A stretch of 64,000 bases of DNA from Pseudothermotoga sp. (GCA_025060105.1 JANXCS010000002.1:62001-126000), one strand, 5' to 3'; counted from the stretch's first letter, positions 44,442 to 54,606 are shown. Notes: generated from the sequence alone by a model not told the origin. Numbers and translations: made by a program.

Positions 44442-45112
44442 TTCAGCACCTCCTCGATCTTCTCTACCACATCCTTTGTCAGAACGAGCTTCTCGTGATT
44501 GATGATATCGTAGACGTTCAATCCATCTATTTTTACCTTGTCCTCCTGGCCGACACCTGGATTGTCGGCAATTATCGCTTTGAGACCTGGTATATTCCTG
44601 CAAGCAAGTTTAACATTTTCGTACTCAGGCTTCTTCCATGGTAATACGAAGAGGACTTTCTTTCCAAGTAATTGAAAGTCATTTAACAATTGCTTCATGT
44701 TCTTCACTTTGGGATCACCGAATTTTATGTCATCTACGACGATCAGGTTCCCTTCACGAAACCTTTGAGACAACGCAGACTTTATGGCTAATCTCTTCAT
44801 TTTCTTTGGCAGTTTTTTACTCCAATCCCTTGGCTTTGGACCGTGCGCAACACCACCGTGTCTCCATATAGGGGATCTTATTGACCCGTGTCTTGCTCTA
44901 CCTGTGTGTTTTTGCGGCCAAGGTTTCTTCCCACCACCACTCACTTCTGCCCGCGTCTTCGTTGAAGCAGTACCCGCACGTTTGTTGGACAGTTGATAAT
45001 CGATGTACCGCCACATCACATCCAAATTTGGTTCAATATTGAATATCTCATCCTTGAGTTCTTGTACACCTATCTTTTGTCCTTTCACATTGTAAAGGTC
45101 GACGACAGCCAT
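44438..45112 (-). CDS. rplD: 50S ribosomal protein L4
   Basis: L4 lines the upper exit tunnel and, in enterobacteria, represses the S10 operon. The 224 residues include the tunnel loop [20 protein letters not shown] and C-terminal [21 protein letters not shown] do not see an obvious L4-leader structure upstream of rpsJ. Confidence 0.97.
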   Translation of the reverse strand: MAVVDLYNVKGQKIGVQELKDEIFNIEPNLDVMWRYIDYQLSNKRAGTASTKTRAEVSGGGKKPWPQKHTGRARHGSIRSPIWRHGGVAHGPKPRDWSKKLPKKMKRLAIKSALSQRFREGNLIVVDDIKFGDPKVKNMKQLLNDFQLLGKKVLFVLPWKKPEYENVKLACRNIPGLKAIIADNPGVGQEDKVKIDGLNVYDIINHEKLVLTKDVVEKIEEVLK

Positions 45113-45133
45113 ATTTTCAACTCCTCCTCAAAC

Positions 45134-45766
45134 TCATTTTCGGGTTTTCTTGGGGCTCCTGACGAGCACCAAGCTACCCCTCGCTCCCGGGACAGAACCT
45201 TTGACCGCTATGAGGTTATTTTCAATGTCGAGCTTGATGACTTCCAAGTTATGCACTGTGACTCTTTCGTTTCCATACCTTCCGGGCATCCTTTTACCTT
45301 TCCATATCTTCGCTGGCTCCGTGTGCTGACCAAGAGAGCCGAGCTCTCTGTGAAACTTTGAACCGTGGGATTTTGGTCCTCCAGAGAATCCCCATCGCTT
45401 TATAGCTCCTGCAAACCCTCTACCTTTTGTCCAGCCGATTACATCAACTAACTCACCCGGCTGGAATATATCAACTTTGATTGTCTGTCCCACTTCGTAC
45501 TTGCTGAGTTCCTCCTCACTGTCGAGTCTCATTTCCTTCAAAATCCTTAAAGGTTTTAGATTTGCTCTCTTGAAGTGTCCTTCGAGAGGTTTGTTACACT
45601 TTTTGATTTCCTCAAAGCCTAACTGCACCCCACAATAACCATCAATTTGAGGAGTTTTCTTTTGCACAACATAGCAAGGACCGGCTTTTATCACGGTGAC
45701 CGGTACAACCTCATTGCCTTTGAACAATTGAGTCATTCCTATTTTTCTACCGATGATCATTTTCAT
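45134..45766 (-). CDS. rplC: 50S ribosomal protein L3
   Basis: L3 reaches toward the peptidyl transferase centre. The 210 residues include MIIGRKIGMTQLF, the central extension GRGFAGAIKRWGFSGGPKSH and PGRYGNERVTVHNLEV. The ATG lies seven bases after GGAGGTG. Confidence 0.97.
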   Translation of the reverse strand: MKMIIGRKIGMTQLFKGNEVVPVTVIKAGPCYVVQKKTPQIDGYCGVQLGFEEIKKCNKPLEGHFKRANLKPLRILKEMRLDSEEELSKYEVGQTIKVDIFQPGELVDVIGWTKGRGFAGAIKRWGFSGGPKSHGSKFHRELGSLGQHTEPAKIWKGKRMPGRYGNERVTVHNLEVIKLDIENNLIAVKGSVPGARGSLVLVRSPKKTRK

Positions 45767-45786
45767 GCTCCAACACCTCCTAAGGT

Positions 45787-46095
45787 TCAGAGTTTGATCT
45801 CTACATCGACACCTGCTGGAAGGTTTATCTTCATCAAAGCGTCAATCGTCTTCGGCGAAGGTTCGATTATATCTATCAATCGCTTGTGAACCCTTTTTTC
45901 AAATTGCTCTCGTGAGTCTTTGTGCTTGTGCGGAGAGCGCAGAACAACATAGAGTGTCCTCTCCGTTGGCAAAGGTATGGGTCCCGATATCTTTGCGTTG
46001 GTTGACTTAGCAACCTCCACAATTTTCTTTGCAGATTCATCAAGAAGCTCGTGATCATAAGCTTTTAACTTTATCCTGATCCTCTGTCCAGGCAT
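45787..46095 (-). CDS. rpsJ: 30S ribosomal protein S10
   Basis: S10 is a 30S head protein. The ATG at 46095 ([19 protein letters not shown]) follows GAGGAGGGGA; the earlier in-frame start would overlap that site. The 102 residues also contain [20 protein letters not shown] and the C-terminal [11 protein letters not shown]. It is the first gene of the S10 portion, separated from tuf by a 54-base gap holding a terminator-like hairpin. Confidence 0.97.
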   Translation of the reverse strand: MPGQRIRIKLKAYDHELLDESAKKIVEVAKSTNAKISGPIPLPTERTLYVVLRSPHKHKDSREQFEKRVHKRLIDIIEPSPKTIDALMKINLPAGVDVEIKL

Positions 46096-46120
46096 GAATT
46101 TTGTCCCCTCCTCTTCGTCC

Positions 46121-46145
46121 AAAAAGTGGGGGAAAAATCCCCCAC
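46121..46145 (-). terminator. Terminator-like hairpin between tuf and rpsJ
   Basis: Read leftward, the tuf stop is followed by a perfect 7-bp stem GTGGGGG / CCCCCAC with a six-base loop (ATTTTT), then TTTTT. This is an intrinsic-terminator layout, though with a short stem. No promoter can be fitted between it and the rpsJ ribosome-binding site (46118-46107), so read-through must supply rpsJ unless a promoter lies inside tuf. Confidence 0.65.
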
Positions 46146-46149
46146 AAGA

Positions 46150-47349
46150 TCACTCTATGATCTCCGCAACGACTCCTGCTCCAACTGTTCTGCCGCCTTC
46201 TCTTATGGCGAAACGCATACCTTTTTCGATGGCAATTGGGTAAATCAATTTTATCGTTAATATTGCATTATCTCCCGGCATAACCATCTCAGCGTTATTT
46301 CCAAGCTCAAGAATTTCCCCTGTCACATCTGCTGTTCTGATATAGAACTGCGGTCTGTAACCTTTCATGAACGGTGTGTGTCTGCCACCTTCCTCTTTCT
46401 TGAGAACATAAACATTCGCTTTGAACGTTGTGTGAGGAGTGATAGATCCAGGCGCTGCCAACACTTGTCCTCGCTCGACTTCATCCTTATCGATACCTCT
46501 CAACAAACAACCAACGTTGTCACCTGCGATACCTTCATCGAGTTCTTTTCTGAACATTTCAACGCTTGTTACAACTGTTTTCTTTATCTCATAGCTCAGA
46601 CCTACTATCTCGACTTCGTCACCCGGTCTGATGCGTCCGCGCTCGATCCTACCGGTAACAACCGTTCCTCTTCCCGTGATAGAGAACACATCCTCTATAG
46701 CCATCAAGAAAGGCTTATCTACGTCTCGGATTGGTTCAGGTATGTAGTTATCGAGAGCATCTAAGAGCTCCTGAATAGCTTTATAAGCTGGATCATTTGG
46801 ATTATTAGCTTCCATAGCTTTAAGAGCAGAACCCCTGATCACTGGAACTTCATCGCCTGGAAATTCGTATTTGGTAAGAAGCTCTCTGACCTCCATTTCG
46901 ACAAGATCAATCAATTCGGGATCATCAACTGCATCGACTTTGTTGAGGAACACAACCATGTACGGCACGTTGACTTGTCTTGCGAGAAGCACATGCTCAC
47001 GTGTCTGTGGCATTGGACCATCTGTTGCGGCGACAACCAGGATCGCTCCATCCATCTGCGCAGCACCGGTGATCATGTTCTTTATGTAGTCAGCATGTCC
47101 TGGACAATCGATATGGGCATAGTGCCTCTTCTCCGTTTGATACTCAACGTGCGTGATGTTGATAGTGATTCCTCTAGCTTTCTCTTCTGGTGCTTTGTCA
47201 ATCTGATCGTAAGGCACATAATTCGCCAAGCCTTTGAATGATAAATACTTGGTGATGGCAGCTGTTAAAGTCGTCTTACCATGGTCGATATGACCTATGG
47301 TTCCTACGTTGACATGTGGTTTGCTTCTAACAAATTTTTCCTTAGCCAT
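46150..47349 (-). CDS. tuf: Elongation factor Tu
   Basis: EF-Tu delivers aminoacyl-tRNA to the ribosome. The 399 residues carry the GTPase motifs [19 protein letters not shown] and NKVD, and the conserved domain II/III segments [18 protein letters not shown] and [17 protein letters not shown]. Sequence is close to Thermotoga EF-Tu as I remember it. Only one tuf copy is seen, directly after fusA. Confidence 0.98.
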   Translation of the reverse strand: MAKEKFVRSKPHVNVGTIGHIDHGKTTLTAAITKYLSFKGLANYVPYDQIDKAPEEKARGITINITHVEYQTEKRHYAHIDCPGHADYIKNMITGAAQMDGAILVVAATDGPMPQTREHVLLARQVNVPYMVVFLNKVDAVDDPELIDLVEMEVRELLTKYEFPGDEVPVIRGSALKAMEANNPNDPAYKAIQELLDALDNYIPEPIRDVDKPFLMAIEDVFSITGRGTVVTGRIERGRIRPGDEVEIVGLSYEIKKTVVTSVEMFRKELDEGIAGDNVGCLLRGIDKDEVERGQVLAAPGSITPHTTFKANVYVLKKEEGGRHTPFMKGYRPQFYIRTADVTGEILELGNNAEMVMPGDNAILTIKLIYPIAIEKGMRFAIREGGRTVGAGVVAEIIE

Positions 47350-47369
47350 TCAAACTCCCTCCTTCACCT

Positions 47370-49454
47370 TTAAACAGCCTTCAAAAGCTTCTCCAAGATC
47401 CTATCTGGTATCTCTTGATAGTGCGAGAATTGAGCTGTATAAACAGCTCTACCTTGGCTCAGAGATCTCAAGACTGTGGCATAACCAAACAACTCTGACA
47501 TTGGAGCAGTTGCGCGAATGATTTTGGTATTCGCTTTAGTTTCCAAAGCCTGTATGGTAGCTCTACGAGAATTCAGATCAGCTATGATGGAACCTAAATA
47601 TTCCTCAGGTGTTACTATCTCAAGTCTCATAATTGGTTCCAGCAACACAGGTTCACAATCTTTCATTGCGTTTTTGAAAGCTAAACTAGCAGCTATTTTG
47701 AAGGCAATCTCCGAAGAGTCTACTTCATGATAAGAACCATCTATCAACACAGCCCTTATTCCGATCATCGGGTAACCTGCAACGTAACCCATCTCCATAG
47801 CCTCTTTGATGCCCTGTTCTATCGCAGGTATGTATTCTTTCGGTATTGTACCACCAACTATAGCATTGACAAACTCAAAATGTTTTCCCTTGTCATAAGA
47901 AATAGGTTCAAACCTTAAGACCACGTGACCGTACTGACCCCTACCACCTGTTTGTCTAATATACTTTCCTTCAGCCACGGCACTTTTGGTTATGGTTTCT
48001 CTGTAAGAAACCTGCGGTCTTCCGACTTTAACATTCACGTTGAACTCTCGTTTCAACCTATCTGTCACGATTTCTAGGTGTAATTCACCCATGCCTGATA
48101 GAATGATTTGACCAGTTTCCTCATCAACACTGACTTTTAAAGTGGGGTCTTCCTCACTCAAGGCCGTCACGGCACGAACCATCTTTTCTTCTTCATCTTT
48201 CGTTGTTGCCTCAATCGCTACAGATATAACAGGCTCTGGAAAGTCAAACCTTTCTATCAGTATTGGACGATTTTCATCGCAGAGTGTATCACCAGTTGTG
48301 GTGTTCTTTAAACCTACCACGGCAACTATGTCTCCAGCCCTCGCGGTTTCCACTTCTTCTCTCTTATCCGCATGCATGAACATCAATCTAGAAATGCGTT
48401 CCCTAACGTTCTTTGTTGAATTATACACATAAGAACCTTTTTCCAGCTTACCTGAATAGACACGCAAATAGGTAAGCTTACCAACGTATGGATCCACCTG
48501 AACTTTAAAAGCAAGGGCAGCAAAGTCGCCTTCCTCCGTTGGTAAAACCTCAACTTCTTTTCCGTCAAGAGTTTGCGCTTTGAGCGGAGGTAAATCCAAA
48601 GGTGACGGTAAATAGTCTATCACAGCATCTAATAAAGGTTGAATACCTTTATTCCTCGCAGCAGCTCCACACAAGACTGGAACTATCTTGTTTGCAATGG
48701 TTAATCTCCTGATTACCGATTTCATTTTCTCAATTGGAATTTCCTCATCTTCAAGGTAAAGGTTCAAAACTTCCTCATCTTCTTCGGCGAGAATCGATAT
48801 GAGCTCCTCACGTCTGTCTTCAGCTTCACCAACGAGATGTTCTGGTATCTCTTGCTCGATGTATTGCGAACCGTCTTCACTAGTCCAAATTATTGCTTTC
48901 ATTTTGAGAAGATCTATAACACCTACAAACTCTCTCTCAGAACCAATTGGCATTTGCACCGCAACAGGCTTAGCATGGAGCCTCTCGATCATACTCTTTA
49001 CAGCCATGTCAAAATCGGCCCCAGTCTTGTCCATTTTATTCATGAAGGCTATCCTTGGCACACCGTACTTGTTCGCTTGACGCCATACCGTTTCACTCTG
49101 GGGTTCCACGCCAGCCGTTGCGTCGAATAACGCAATCGCCCCATCCAAAACCATTAAGGAACGTTCCACCTCTATGGTGAAATCCACATGGCCGGGCGTA
49201 TCTATTAAGTTTATTCTGTAACCTTTCCAGAAACACGTCGTTGCCGCTGCTTGTATCGTTATGCCTCTTTCTTTCTCCTGCTCCATCCAATCCATCGTGG
49301 CCGTTCCTTCATCGACGCTGCCGAGTACATGTTTACGACCCGTATAATACAAAATACGCTCAGACGTCGTCGTCTTACCAGCGTCTATGTGAGCCATTAT
49401 TCCTATATTACGCAGTCTCTCAAGAGGCACATACAAAGCCTGAATTTCTAACAT
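47370..49454 (-). CDS. fusA: Elongation factor G
   Basis: EF-G catalyses translocation. The ATG at 49454 ([20 protein letters not shown]) is preceded by AAAGGA; longer in-frame starts run through rpsG and are rejected. The 694 residues hold [27 protein letters not shown] and [10 protein letters not shown], and all later EF-G domains, including [20 protein letters not shown]. Confidence 0.97.
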   Translation of the reverse strand: MLEIQALYVPLERLRNIGIMAHIDAGKTTTSERILYYTGRKHVLGSVDEGTATMDWMEQEKERGITIQAAATTCFWKGYRINLIDTPGHVDFTIEVERSLMVLDGAIALFDATAGVEPQSETVWRQANKYGVPRIAFMNKMDKTGADFDMAVKSMIERLHAKPVAVQMPIGSEREFVGVIDLLKMKAIIWTSEDGSQYIEQEIPEHLVGEAEDRREELISILAEEDEEVLNLYLEDEEIPIEKMKSVIRRLTIANKIVPVLCGAAARNKGIQPLLDAVIDYLPSPLDLPPLKAQTLDGKEVEVLPTEEGDFAALAFKVQVDPYVGKLTYLRVYSGKLEKGSYVYNSTKNVRERISRLMFMHADKREEVETARAGDIVAVVGLKNTTTGDTLCDENRPILIERFDFPEPVISVAIEATTKDEEEKMVRAVTALSEEDPTLKVSVDEETGQIILSGMGELHLEIVTDRLKREFNVNVKVGRPQVSYRETITKSAVAEGKYIRQTGGRGQYGHVVLRFEPISYDKGKHFEFVNAIVGGTIPKEYIPAIEQGIKEAMEMGYVAGYPMIGIRAVLIDGSYHEVDSSEIAFKIAASLAFKNAMKDCEPVLLEPIMRLEIVTPEEYLGSIIADLNSRRATIQALETKANTKIIRATAPMSELFGYATVLRSLSQGRAVYTAQFSHYQEIPDRILEKLLKAV

Positions 49455-49465
49455 AGTTTTTCCTT

Positions 49466-49933
49466 TCACCACCGCAGATGGGCAAACGCTCTGTTCGCCT
49501 CCGCCATCTTGTGAACATCTTCTTTCTTCTTGACGGCGGCTCCTGTTCCTTGATAAGATGCTATCAACTCTTCTGCCAGTTTGATGTACATAGGTCTTCC
49601 TTTCTTTGCTCGTGCTGCCACAACAATCCAACGAAGCGCCAAAGAAGTTCGTCTTGGTTCCTGCACTTCGATTGGAACTTGATATGTTGCGCCTCCAACA
49701 CGTCTAGGTCTCACTTCGAGCACAGGTCTGACGTTATCAACAGCTTTCTGAAAAACCTCCAGTGGATCCTTCCCTGTCTTCTCTCTTATGTGATCAAAAG
49801 CCTCATAGACTATCTTCTGAGCAACAGTTTTCTTACCATCCCACATGATTTTGTTTATTAATTTGGCGACTAGGACGTCTCCATAAACCGGATCAGGAGC
49901 TATCTTTCTGACTTCCGCTCTTCTTCGTCTCAC
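49466..49933 (-). CDS. rpsG: 30S ribosomal protein S7
   Basis: S7 nucleates the 30S head. The GTG at 49933 ([19 protein letters not shown]) is chosen because GGAGGT precedes it by seven bases; a TTG five codons upstream overlaps that site. The resulting 155 residues match the usual length, with [20 protein letters not shown] and [20 protein letters not shown]. Confidence 0.97.
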   Translation of the reverse strand: MRRRRAEVRKIAPDPVYGDVLVAKLINKIMWDGKKTVAQKIVYEAFDHIREKTGKDPLEVFQKAVDNVRPVLEVRPRRVGGATYQVPIEVQEPRRTSLALRWIVVAARAKKGRPMYIKLAEELIASYQGTGAAVKKKEDVHKMAEANRAFAHLRW

Positions 49934-49951
49934 ACTACCAACCTCCAAACG

Positions 49952-50326
49952 TCACTTCTTCGGCCTCTTGGCACCATACTTACTTCTAGATTGTTTCCTG
50001 TTCTCAACACCTGCGGCATCCAACGTACCACGAATGATCTTATACCTTATTCCCGGAAGGTCTTTCACTCTTCCTCCCCTCACGAGGACAACAGAGTGTT
50101 CCTGTAAGTTGTGACCAATTCCAGGTATGTACGCCGTCACTTCAACTCCGTTTGAAAGCCTAACTCTTGCAATTTTCCTTAGAGCCGAGTTCGGTTTTTT
50201 CGGAGTCATTGTTGTGACTCGTATACAAACACCACGTTTTTGTGGATTTCCCATCAAAGCAGGTGCCTTTGATTTTTCGATTTTCCTCTCGCGACCAAAA
50301 CGTATCAACTGATTTATAGTCGGCAT
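49952..50326 (-). CDS. rpsL: 30S ribosomal protein S12
   Basis: S12 controls decoding accuracy. The ATG at 50326 ([14 protein letters not shown]) is preceded by AAGGGAGG. The 124 residues contain [20 protein letters not shown] and [20 protein letters not shown], with the lysines at which streptomycin-resistance changes occur in other bacteria intact. It is the first gene of the ribosomal cluster and has two promoter candidates upstream. Confidence 0.98.
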   Translation of the reverse strand: MPTINQLIRFGRERKIEKSKAPALMGNPQKRGVCIRVTTMTPKKPNSALRKIARVRLSNGVEVTAYIPGIGHNLQEHSVVLVRGGRVKDLPGIRYKIIRGTLDAAGVENRKQSRSKYGAKRPKK

Positions 50327-50360
50327 CAAAAACCTCCCTTCGATAACGCACCGAAACGTC

Positions 50361-50389
50361 ATTTTATTACAAATAACCAGTTTTGTCAA
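50361..50389 (-). promoter_or_regulatory. rpsL proximal promoter (P2)
   Basis: Read leftward, a perfect TTGACA (50389-50384), 17-base spacer and TAAAAT (50366-50361) predict a start near 50354 and a leader of about 28 bases. This is the best-matching promoter I see in the window. Confidence 0.75.
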
Positions 50390-50415
50390 TTATGAGAAAG
50401 ATGCTCGCGAAACTC

Positions 50416-50445
50416 ATTATACTACTTCGGCGCTTACACAAGCAA
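50416..50445 (-). promoter_or_regulatory. rpsL distal promoter (P1)
   Basis: Read leftward, TTGCTT (50445-50440), an 18-base spacer and a perfect TATAAT (50421-50416) form a second promoter 55 bases upstream of P2. Its hexamers and spacing are the same as those of the eda promoter. Confidence 0.65.
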
Positions 50446-50613
50446 AGGTTAATGTAACAGTTAGTAAACTGCACGTTGCAACAAATCAATCACTCCAAAA
50501 TTGGTTCATGATAAGTACAGAGTACTCGAAAATTCGAAATCGAGAGAGTAACCCACGAGTTTTAAGGATAAAAAACCGATGAACAACTTTAAAAGAACTT
50601 TTCAATGGATTCA
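50446..50613. other. AT-rich non-coding gap upstream of the rpsL promoters
   Basis: With the promoter and leader segment this makes the longest gap of the window (about 287 bases, 50327-50613). I see only short palindromes, such as AGTACTCTGTACT (50527-50515 read leftward), and no convincing terminator for the upstream corrinoid-transferase gene, no tRNA-like fold and no open frame with a ribosome-binding site. The AT-rich sequence just upstream of P1 could act as an UP element. Confidence 0.4.
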
Positions 50614-51123
50614 TCAAAATTCAATGCCTTTTCTCGCTTGGACACCTTTCGCATAATAGTGCTTCACTTCAACCATCTCTGTCACTAAATCCGCGGCATC
50701 GATCAACTCTTTCGGAGCGTACCTCCCAGTAATTATTATCTCGGTTCTCTCATGTCTTTTCGAAATCACATTCAACAAATCTTGAACAGAAAACAAACCA
50801 AGGTGAACCGCTATGCTGGCTTCATCCAATATGATCACATCGTACTCACCACTGCTGATGACCTCACGACACCTGTTCAAACCACAAAGGGCCAGCTTCA
50901 CATCTTCCTCATCCGGTTTTCCGTGCACAAACTTTGGTCTTCCAAACCTTTCCAAAGTGACATTCGGGAAGAGCTGCAATGAATGAATTTCTCCATAGTC
51001 CATTCCTTTTAAAAATTGAGCAATATAAACCTTCATGTTGTATCCTAGGGCTCTTAAAGCCAGACCTAGAGCTGCCGTTGTCTTGCCTTTACCATTTCCC
51101 GTATACACATGAATATAACCCAA
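50614..51123 (-). CDS. Corrinoid adenosyltransferase, CobA/BtuR type
   Basis: This enzyme transfers adenosyl from ATP to reduced corrinoid to make coenzyme B12. The 169 residues include the N-terminal P-loop YTGNGKGKTTAALGLALRA (7-25), IAQFLKGMDYGE and IILDEASIAVHLGLF. Start TTG lies six bases after GGAGGTG. It follows tmcAL by 15 bases. No other cobalamin gene or riboswitch is visible, suggesting salvage rather than a local synthesis cluster. Confidence 0.93.
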   Translation of the reverse strand: MGYIHVYTGNGKGKTTAALGLALRALGYNMKVYIAQFLKGMDYGEIHSLQLFPNVTLERFGRPKFVHGKPDEEDVKLALCGLNRCREVISSGEYDVIILDEASIAVHLGLFSVQDLLNVISKRHERTEIIITGRYAPKELIDAADLVTEMVEVKHYYAKGVQARKGIEF

Positions 51124-51138
51124 CTACCGCACCTCCTA

Positions 51139-52425
51139 CTACGATATAGCGATTGGAGGAAATTTGAAATCCATATCACCGATCCTCTCAGAATGCCTCG
51201 GAAACATCAGCGAGTGGATCGAGGTAGATTTTATATCATACATTAATTGTCGTTCGAAAAGTTTTGCATCTATCTTGAAACGCTCAGGCTTTTTCAAAGA
51301 TTGTTCCAAAACTTTTTTATAGAGAGAACAGAGCGAAATGATTGGTACAGTAGAAACTCTTTTCATTTTCGACAACAGCTCTCTACCCTTGGAGTTAAAA
51401 CCCAATACTCTCAAATATTGAGGGCCAAGTGTATTTGATTTTTCAATCAACTGGCTGTCTAACTCGAAGAACGAATACAGAGAAAGTCTTCTAATCTTAC
51501 TCAGAGTGAACCTTTTGCTCTTCACACAGGAGAAAAACTCCTCCAGATTTGATACCTTTGTGGCACATTCAACGAAACGTTTGTCGATCCCTTCATTGAA
51601 ACCGTGTAACCTTTGAAGTTGAAATCTATCAACTAATCTCAACTTTGAAAGGATCAGCAACTCCAAGTCCTGTAAAGATACTGGTCCTCTCCCCTCGTTT
51701 AACTCACGTGATATGATCTGCAAACTGCTTGTTGGTACTGCTTTTGCAACTTTTTCCCAGTCACCTTTTAATATACACTTCCTTATAGCCGTCGCACTCG
51801 AGAACTTTCCACGGAACCTTTCATCTTTATCCTCTGCACCGACTCGCTTCACAACATGAGGCCTTATGGGGCTGTTCAACTCTATCAGTGATTTGAGATA
51901 CTCCACACCGAGTATATCGTTAGACTTCTCTATTTTTAAAACTTCTTTTGGATTCATTTCTCCTGTCACTTCAAAATACCTCATCAAAGCGTATTTTCGA
52001 GCGTTGGGAAATGAATGCCCCTTTTTCAATTCCTCTTTCATCATCGCAGGAAAAGGTTCAGGCTGCTCAGCCATAATTCTTGCAATTTTTTGAAGAAAAG
52101 CTAGATCGGCCGATTCACTTCCAAAAACGATATCAGTGACGACACCTGTGTGGTGTAAAGACCATACAGCCCCTTTCGCAAAACCACCGGCATCTTGAAT
52201 TGCATAAACGAATGGAAGCTCAAAGACCAAATCGATTCCATTCAGCAGTGCCATTTCAGCTCTTGAGAATTTGCTTATTATGGCTGGTTCTCCCCTTTGG
52301 CAAAAACTACCACTCATGATGGCAACTACATAGTCTGGTTTAACGAGCTCCTTTGCAAGAGTCAGATGATAAAGGTGACCATTATGAAACGGATTGTATT
52401 CAACGATCACTCCCAAGACCTTCAT
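51139..52425 (-). CDS. tmcAL: tRNA(Met) cytidine acetate ligase
   Basis: TmcAL acetylates the wobble cytidine of elongator tRNA-Met using acetate and ATP. The 428-residue protein starts at ATG 52425, overlapping the upstream membrane-protein stop. It shows the nucleotidyltransferase motif EYNPFHNGH (9-17), VAIMSGSFCQRGEPAIISKF, DLVFELPFVYAIQDAGGFAKG and FSSATAIR. A longer in-frame extension through the upstream gene is rejected. The family was formerly annotated as DUF795/YlbM. Confidence 0.93.
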   Translation of the reverse strand: MKVLGVIVEYNPFHNGHLYHLTLAKELVKPDYVVAIMSGSFCQRGEPAIISKFSRAEMALLNGIDLVFELPFVYAIQDAGGFAKGAVWSLHHTGVVTDIVFGSESADLAFLQKIARIMAEQPEPFPAMMKEELKKGHSFPNARKYALMRYFEVTGEMNPKEVLKIEKSNDILGVEYLKSLIELNSPIRPHVVKRVGAEDKDERFRGKFSSATAIRKCILKGDWEKVAKAVPTSSLQIISRELNEGRGPVSLQDLELLILSKLRLVDRFQLQRLHGFNEGIDKRFVECATKVSNLEEFFSCVKSKRFTLSKIRRLSLYSFFELDSQLIEKSNTLGPQYLRVLGFNSKGRELLSKMKRVSTVPIISLCSLYKKVLEQSLKKPERFKIDAKLFERQLMYDIKSTSIHSLMFPRHSERIGDMDFKFPPIAIS

Positions 52426-52874
52426 AGTCGTGTTCTCTCCAATCGAATCAAACTGAACTGAAATGAGAAAAGTATCAAACTCAAAATTAAAAGACCTATC
52501 GACAGTAGCTGAATCGGTCTCAGATCGCCGTACGCGCCGAGTAAATCCACGGCGAACCACCCCAACCCGCTAACGACCATTCTGTAAATCTGAACGGCTA
52601 TGGAAAAAGCACTCGATGCAAACGCGAACGAAAGAAAAATCATGTGATTTCCTCCACTAGCCCTCGCTATGCTGTACAAACATGTACATAAACCAGAACA
52701 CAAAGAAAACAGAGAGAAAGCCAAGAACCATTTCGATGTTCTCACTGTTACATTGAAAAAGTCGTTGAGCAAAGGAGAAACATAACCGAGAAGTGAATAA
52801 CCGATGAGCAATAGTAACCCAAACGCAGACCAAAATACGCCTATCAGCAGTGAGAGATAGAGTAACGTTTTCAC
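52422..52874 (-). CDS. Unrecognised four-helix membrane protein
   Basis: The 150-residue product has four hydrophobic segments (about 2-28, 45-67, 73-95 and 115-140) joined by short loops and ends in a basic tail (RLERTRL). No family motif is recognised. The GTG at 52874 (MKTLLYLSLLIGVF) is six bases after GAGGTG; another GTG three codons upstream overlaps that site. It is sandwiched between uvrC and tmcAL, and its stop overlaps the tmcAL start. Confidence 0.8.
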   Translation of the reverse strand: MKTLLYLSLLIGVFWSAFGLLLLIGYSLLGYVSPLLNDFFNVTVRTSKWFLAFSLFSLCSGLCTCLYSIARASGGNHMIFLSFAFASSAFSIAVQIYRMVVSGLGWFAVDLLGAYGDLRPIQLLSIGLLILSLILFSFQFSLIRLERTRL

Positions 52875-52889
52875 AGTAACCACCTCACA

Positions 52890-54566
52890 TCATATTTTTG
52901 ACAAAAACAGTTTAGCCAGCTTCTCGCTGCCAAGAATGTTCGTAAGTTCTTCTATAGGAGCATTTCTGATCTCCTCAATGCTTGTGAACCTTTTTAAAAG
53001 TTTCTTCCTTCTCTTTGGACCTATCATTGGTACGGTCTCCATGATCGACTCTAACAACTGTCGATCCCGTAATTTCCTATGAAAACTGTTAGCAAACCTG
53101 TGGGCTTCATCCCTAATGGACACGAGTAACCTCAGCACAGGATGATCCTTAGGCAAGCTCAGTTCGCCATCGATGGTGCAAACAATTTCCCTACCTTTAG
53201 ACAAACCAACAACGCCACAGTTTTTACCAAGTTCACTCAAAGCTCTCACAACTGCTTGAACTTGAGTGACTCCTCCATCAACAAAGATCAGATCGGGGAT
53301 GGGATGTTTTGAGTACCTTCGCACCAACACATTTTTTATAGCTGCAAAATCGTTGTTTGCAATGTCAGTCAGTCTGTAATGTCTGTATGCCGATTTGAGT
53401 GGAAAGCCATCTTTAAAAACAACAACCGATGCCACCGTGAGTTGACCATGAAGGTGCGCAACATCGAATCCTTCGATGATACTTGGTGATTTTTCAAGCC
53501 CAACTAAATCCTTAAGTTGATTCATGGCGTCAAGGTTGAGTTCGAATCTTTGTGAATTGATATTTGCATTCTCAATAGCTTTTCGAAGCAGCTCAGTTTC
53601 TACATCATCCATGGGAGGGCGAACCTGTGTACCCAAATCTAGTTTTATGCTCCTTTTCACCAACACTAGTTCTGGAAGTTCGTTCTGATTCACAATATAA
53701 TAGTGAAACAGGAAATCTTCAAGTTTAGAAGAATCGAGCGTATAGTTCAGTTTTGCAACGATGTTTCCTCTCCTAACACGAAGTACGACGTAACACTTTC
53801 CACTGTTTCCAATGACATCCAAATTTCGCCAAGGTTCCAGTACCACTCCTTGACTTTCTAAAAATTGTTGCAAATTCAAAAGAAGGTCTCTGTATTTTGC
53901 GGCGTTTTCGAAGTCAAGAACAGCTGCATGCTTTTTCATCTTCTCCTTGAGTAAATTGAACGTTTCTTCCATCTCACCTTTCAAAAATCTTCTCAAAGGT
54001 TCAATAGCCAATTGAACATATGTGTTGGCATCAATTTGATTTGAACAAGGAGCTAAGCATCTATGTAAATGATGCTCAACACATGGCTTTTTCACCCTCT
54101 TGAGATCTCGTGCGCAAGTTCGAAATTGGTAAACTTGTTGTAAATAGTCTAGTAAATTCCTCAAGGTTGTGATATTCGTGTAGGGACCATAATATTCTCC
54201 ATCAAGACTTCTTTTTCTTACGATTCTCACCAACGGAAATTCTTCTTTCGTGATTTCAATGTAAGGGTAGTATTCACTCTCCTTGAGCATGATGTTATAT
54301 TTAGGCTTGTGCTGGTATATCAAACTTGCCTCCAACAATAAAGCTTCTTTTTCGCTAAAAACTATGACATAGTCTAAATCGGCAGCTTCTTCGATCAAAG
54401 ATGCTATCTTGGGATTCCTTGTGTGAGTAGATTTGCTGAAATAACTCATTAACCTGCGGTACAAATTCTTCGCCTTGCCTATGTAGAGATATTGATGCTC
54501 TTTTCCATAAAAAATGTACACACCAGGCTTTTTTGGAGCGAGTTCTGCCTTTTTTCGGAGTTCCAC
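52890..54566 (-). CDS. uvrC: UvrABC excinuclease subunit C
   Basis: UvrC makes both incisions in nucleotide excision repair. The 558 residues contain the GIY-YIG nuclease (GVYIFYGKEHQYLYIGKAKN, about 15-34), the UVR motif (DFENAAKYRDLLLN), the RNase-H-like nuclease (EGFDVAHLHG, LIFVDGGVTQ and EAHRFANSFHRK) and a helix-hairpin-helix tail (IGPKRRKKLLKRF). The start is GTG behind GGAGG. The gene is divergent from the feo operon. Confidence 0.96.
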   Translation of the reverse strand: MELRKKAELAPKKPGVYIFYGKEHQYLYIGKAKNLYRRLMSYFSKSTHTRNPKIASLIEEAADLDYVIVFSEKEALLLEASLIYQHKPKYNIMLKESEYYPYIEITKEEFPLVRIVRKRSLDGEYYGPYTNITTLRNLLDYLQQVYQFRTCARDLKRVKKPCVEHHLHRCLAPCSNQIDANTYVQLAIEPLRRFLKGEMEETFNLLKEKMKKHAAVLDFENAAKYRDLLLNLQQFLESQGVVLEPWRNLDVIGNSGKCYVVLRVRRGNIVAKLNYTLDSSKLEDFLFHYYIVNQNELPELVLVKRSIKLDLGTQVRPPMDDVETELLRKAIENANINSQRFELNLDAMNQLKDLVGLEKSPSIIEGFDVAHLHGQLTVASVVVFKDGFPLKSAYRHYRLTDIANNDFAAIKNVLVRRYSKHPIPDLIFVDGGVTQVQAVVRALSELGKNCGVVGLSKGREIVCTIDGELSLPKDHPVLRLLVSIRDEAHRFANSFHRKLRDRQLLESIMETVPMIGPKRRKKLLKRFTSIEEIRNAPIEELTNILGSEKLAKLFLSKI

Positions 54567-54606
54567 ATCTCATCCTCCGTCTTTTTATTTTACCTTAAGC
54601 GGTTGC

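Noticed and set aside
45767-46149. An L4-type attenuator leader before rpsJ
   Set aside because: Only 54 bases separate tuf and rpsJ and they hold a single short hairpin; there is no room for the multi-stem leader known from enterobacteria.
47370-49631. A longer EF-G starting at 49631
   Set aside because: The extra 59 residues are rpsG read in another frame; ATG 49454 has its own ribosome-binding site and matches family length.
50446-50613. A small RNA, riboswitch or terminator in the gap after the corrinoid adenosyltransferase gene
   Set aside because: Only short AT-rich palindromes are present; no cobalamin-box-like conserved segments and no GC stem with T-run were found.
51139-52560. A longer TmcAL starting at 52560
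   Set aside because: The 45-residue extension overlaps the upstream membrane-protein gene out of frame and is not homologous to the family; the ATGA overlap at 52425 is the natural start.
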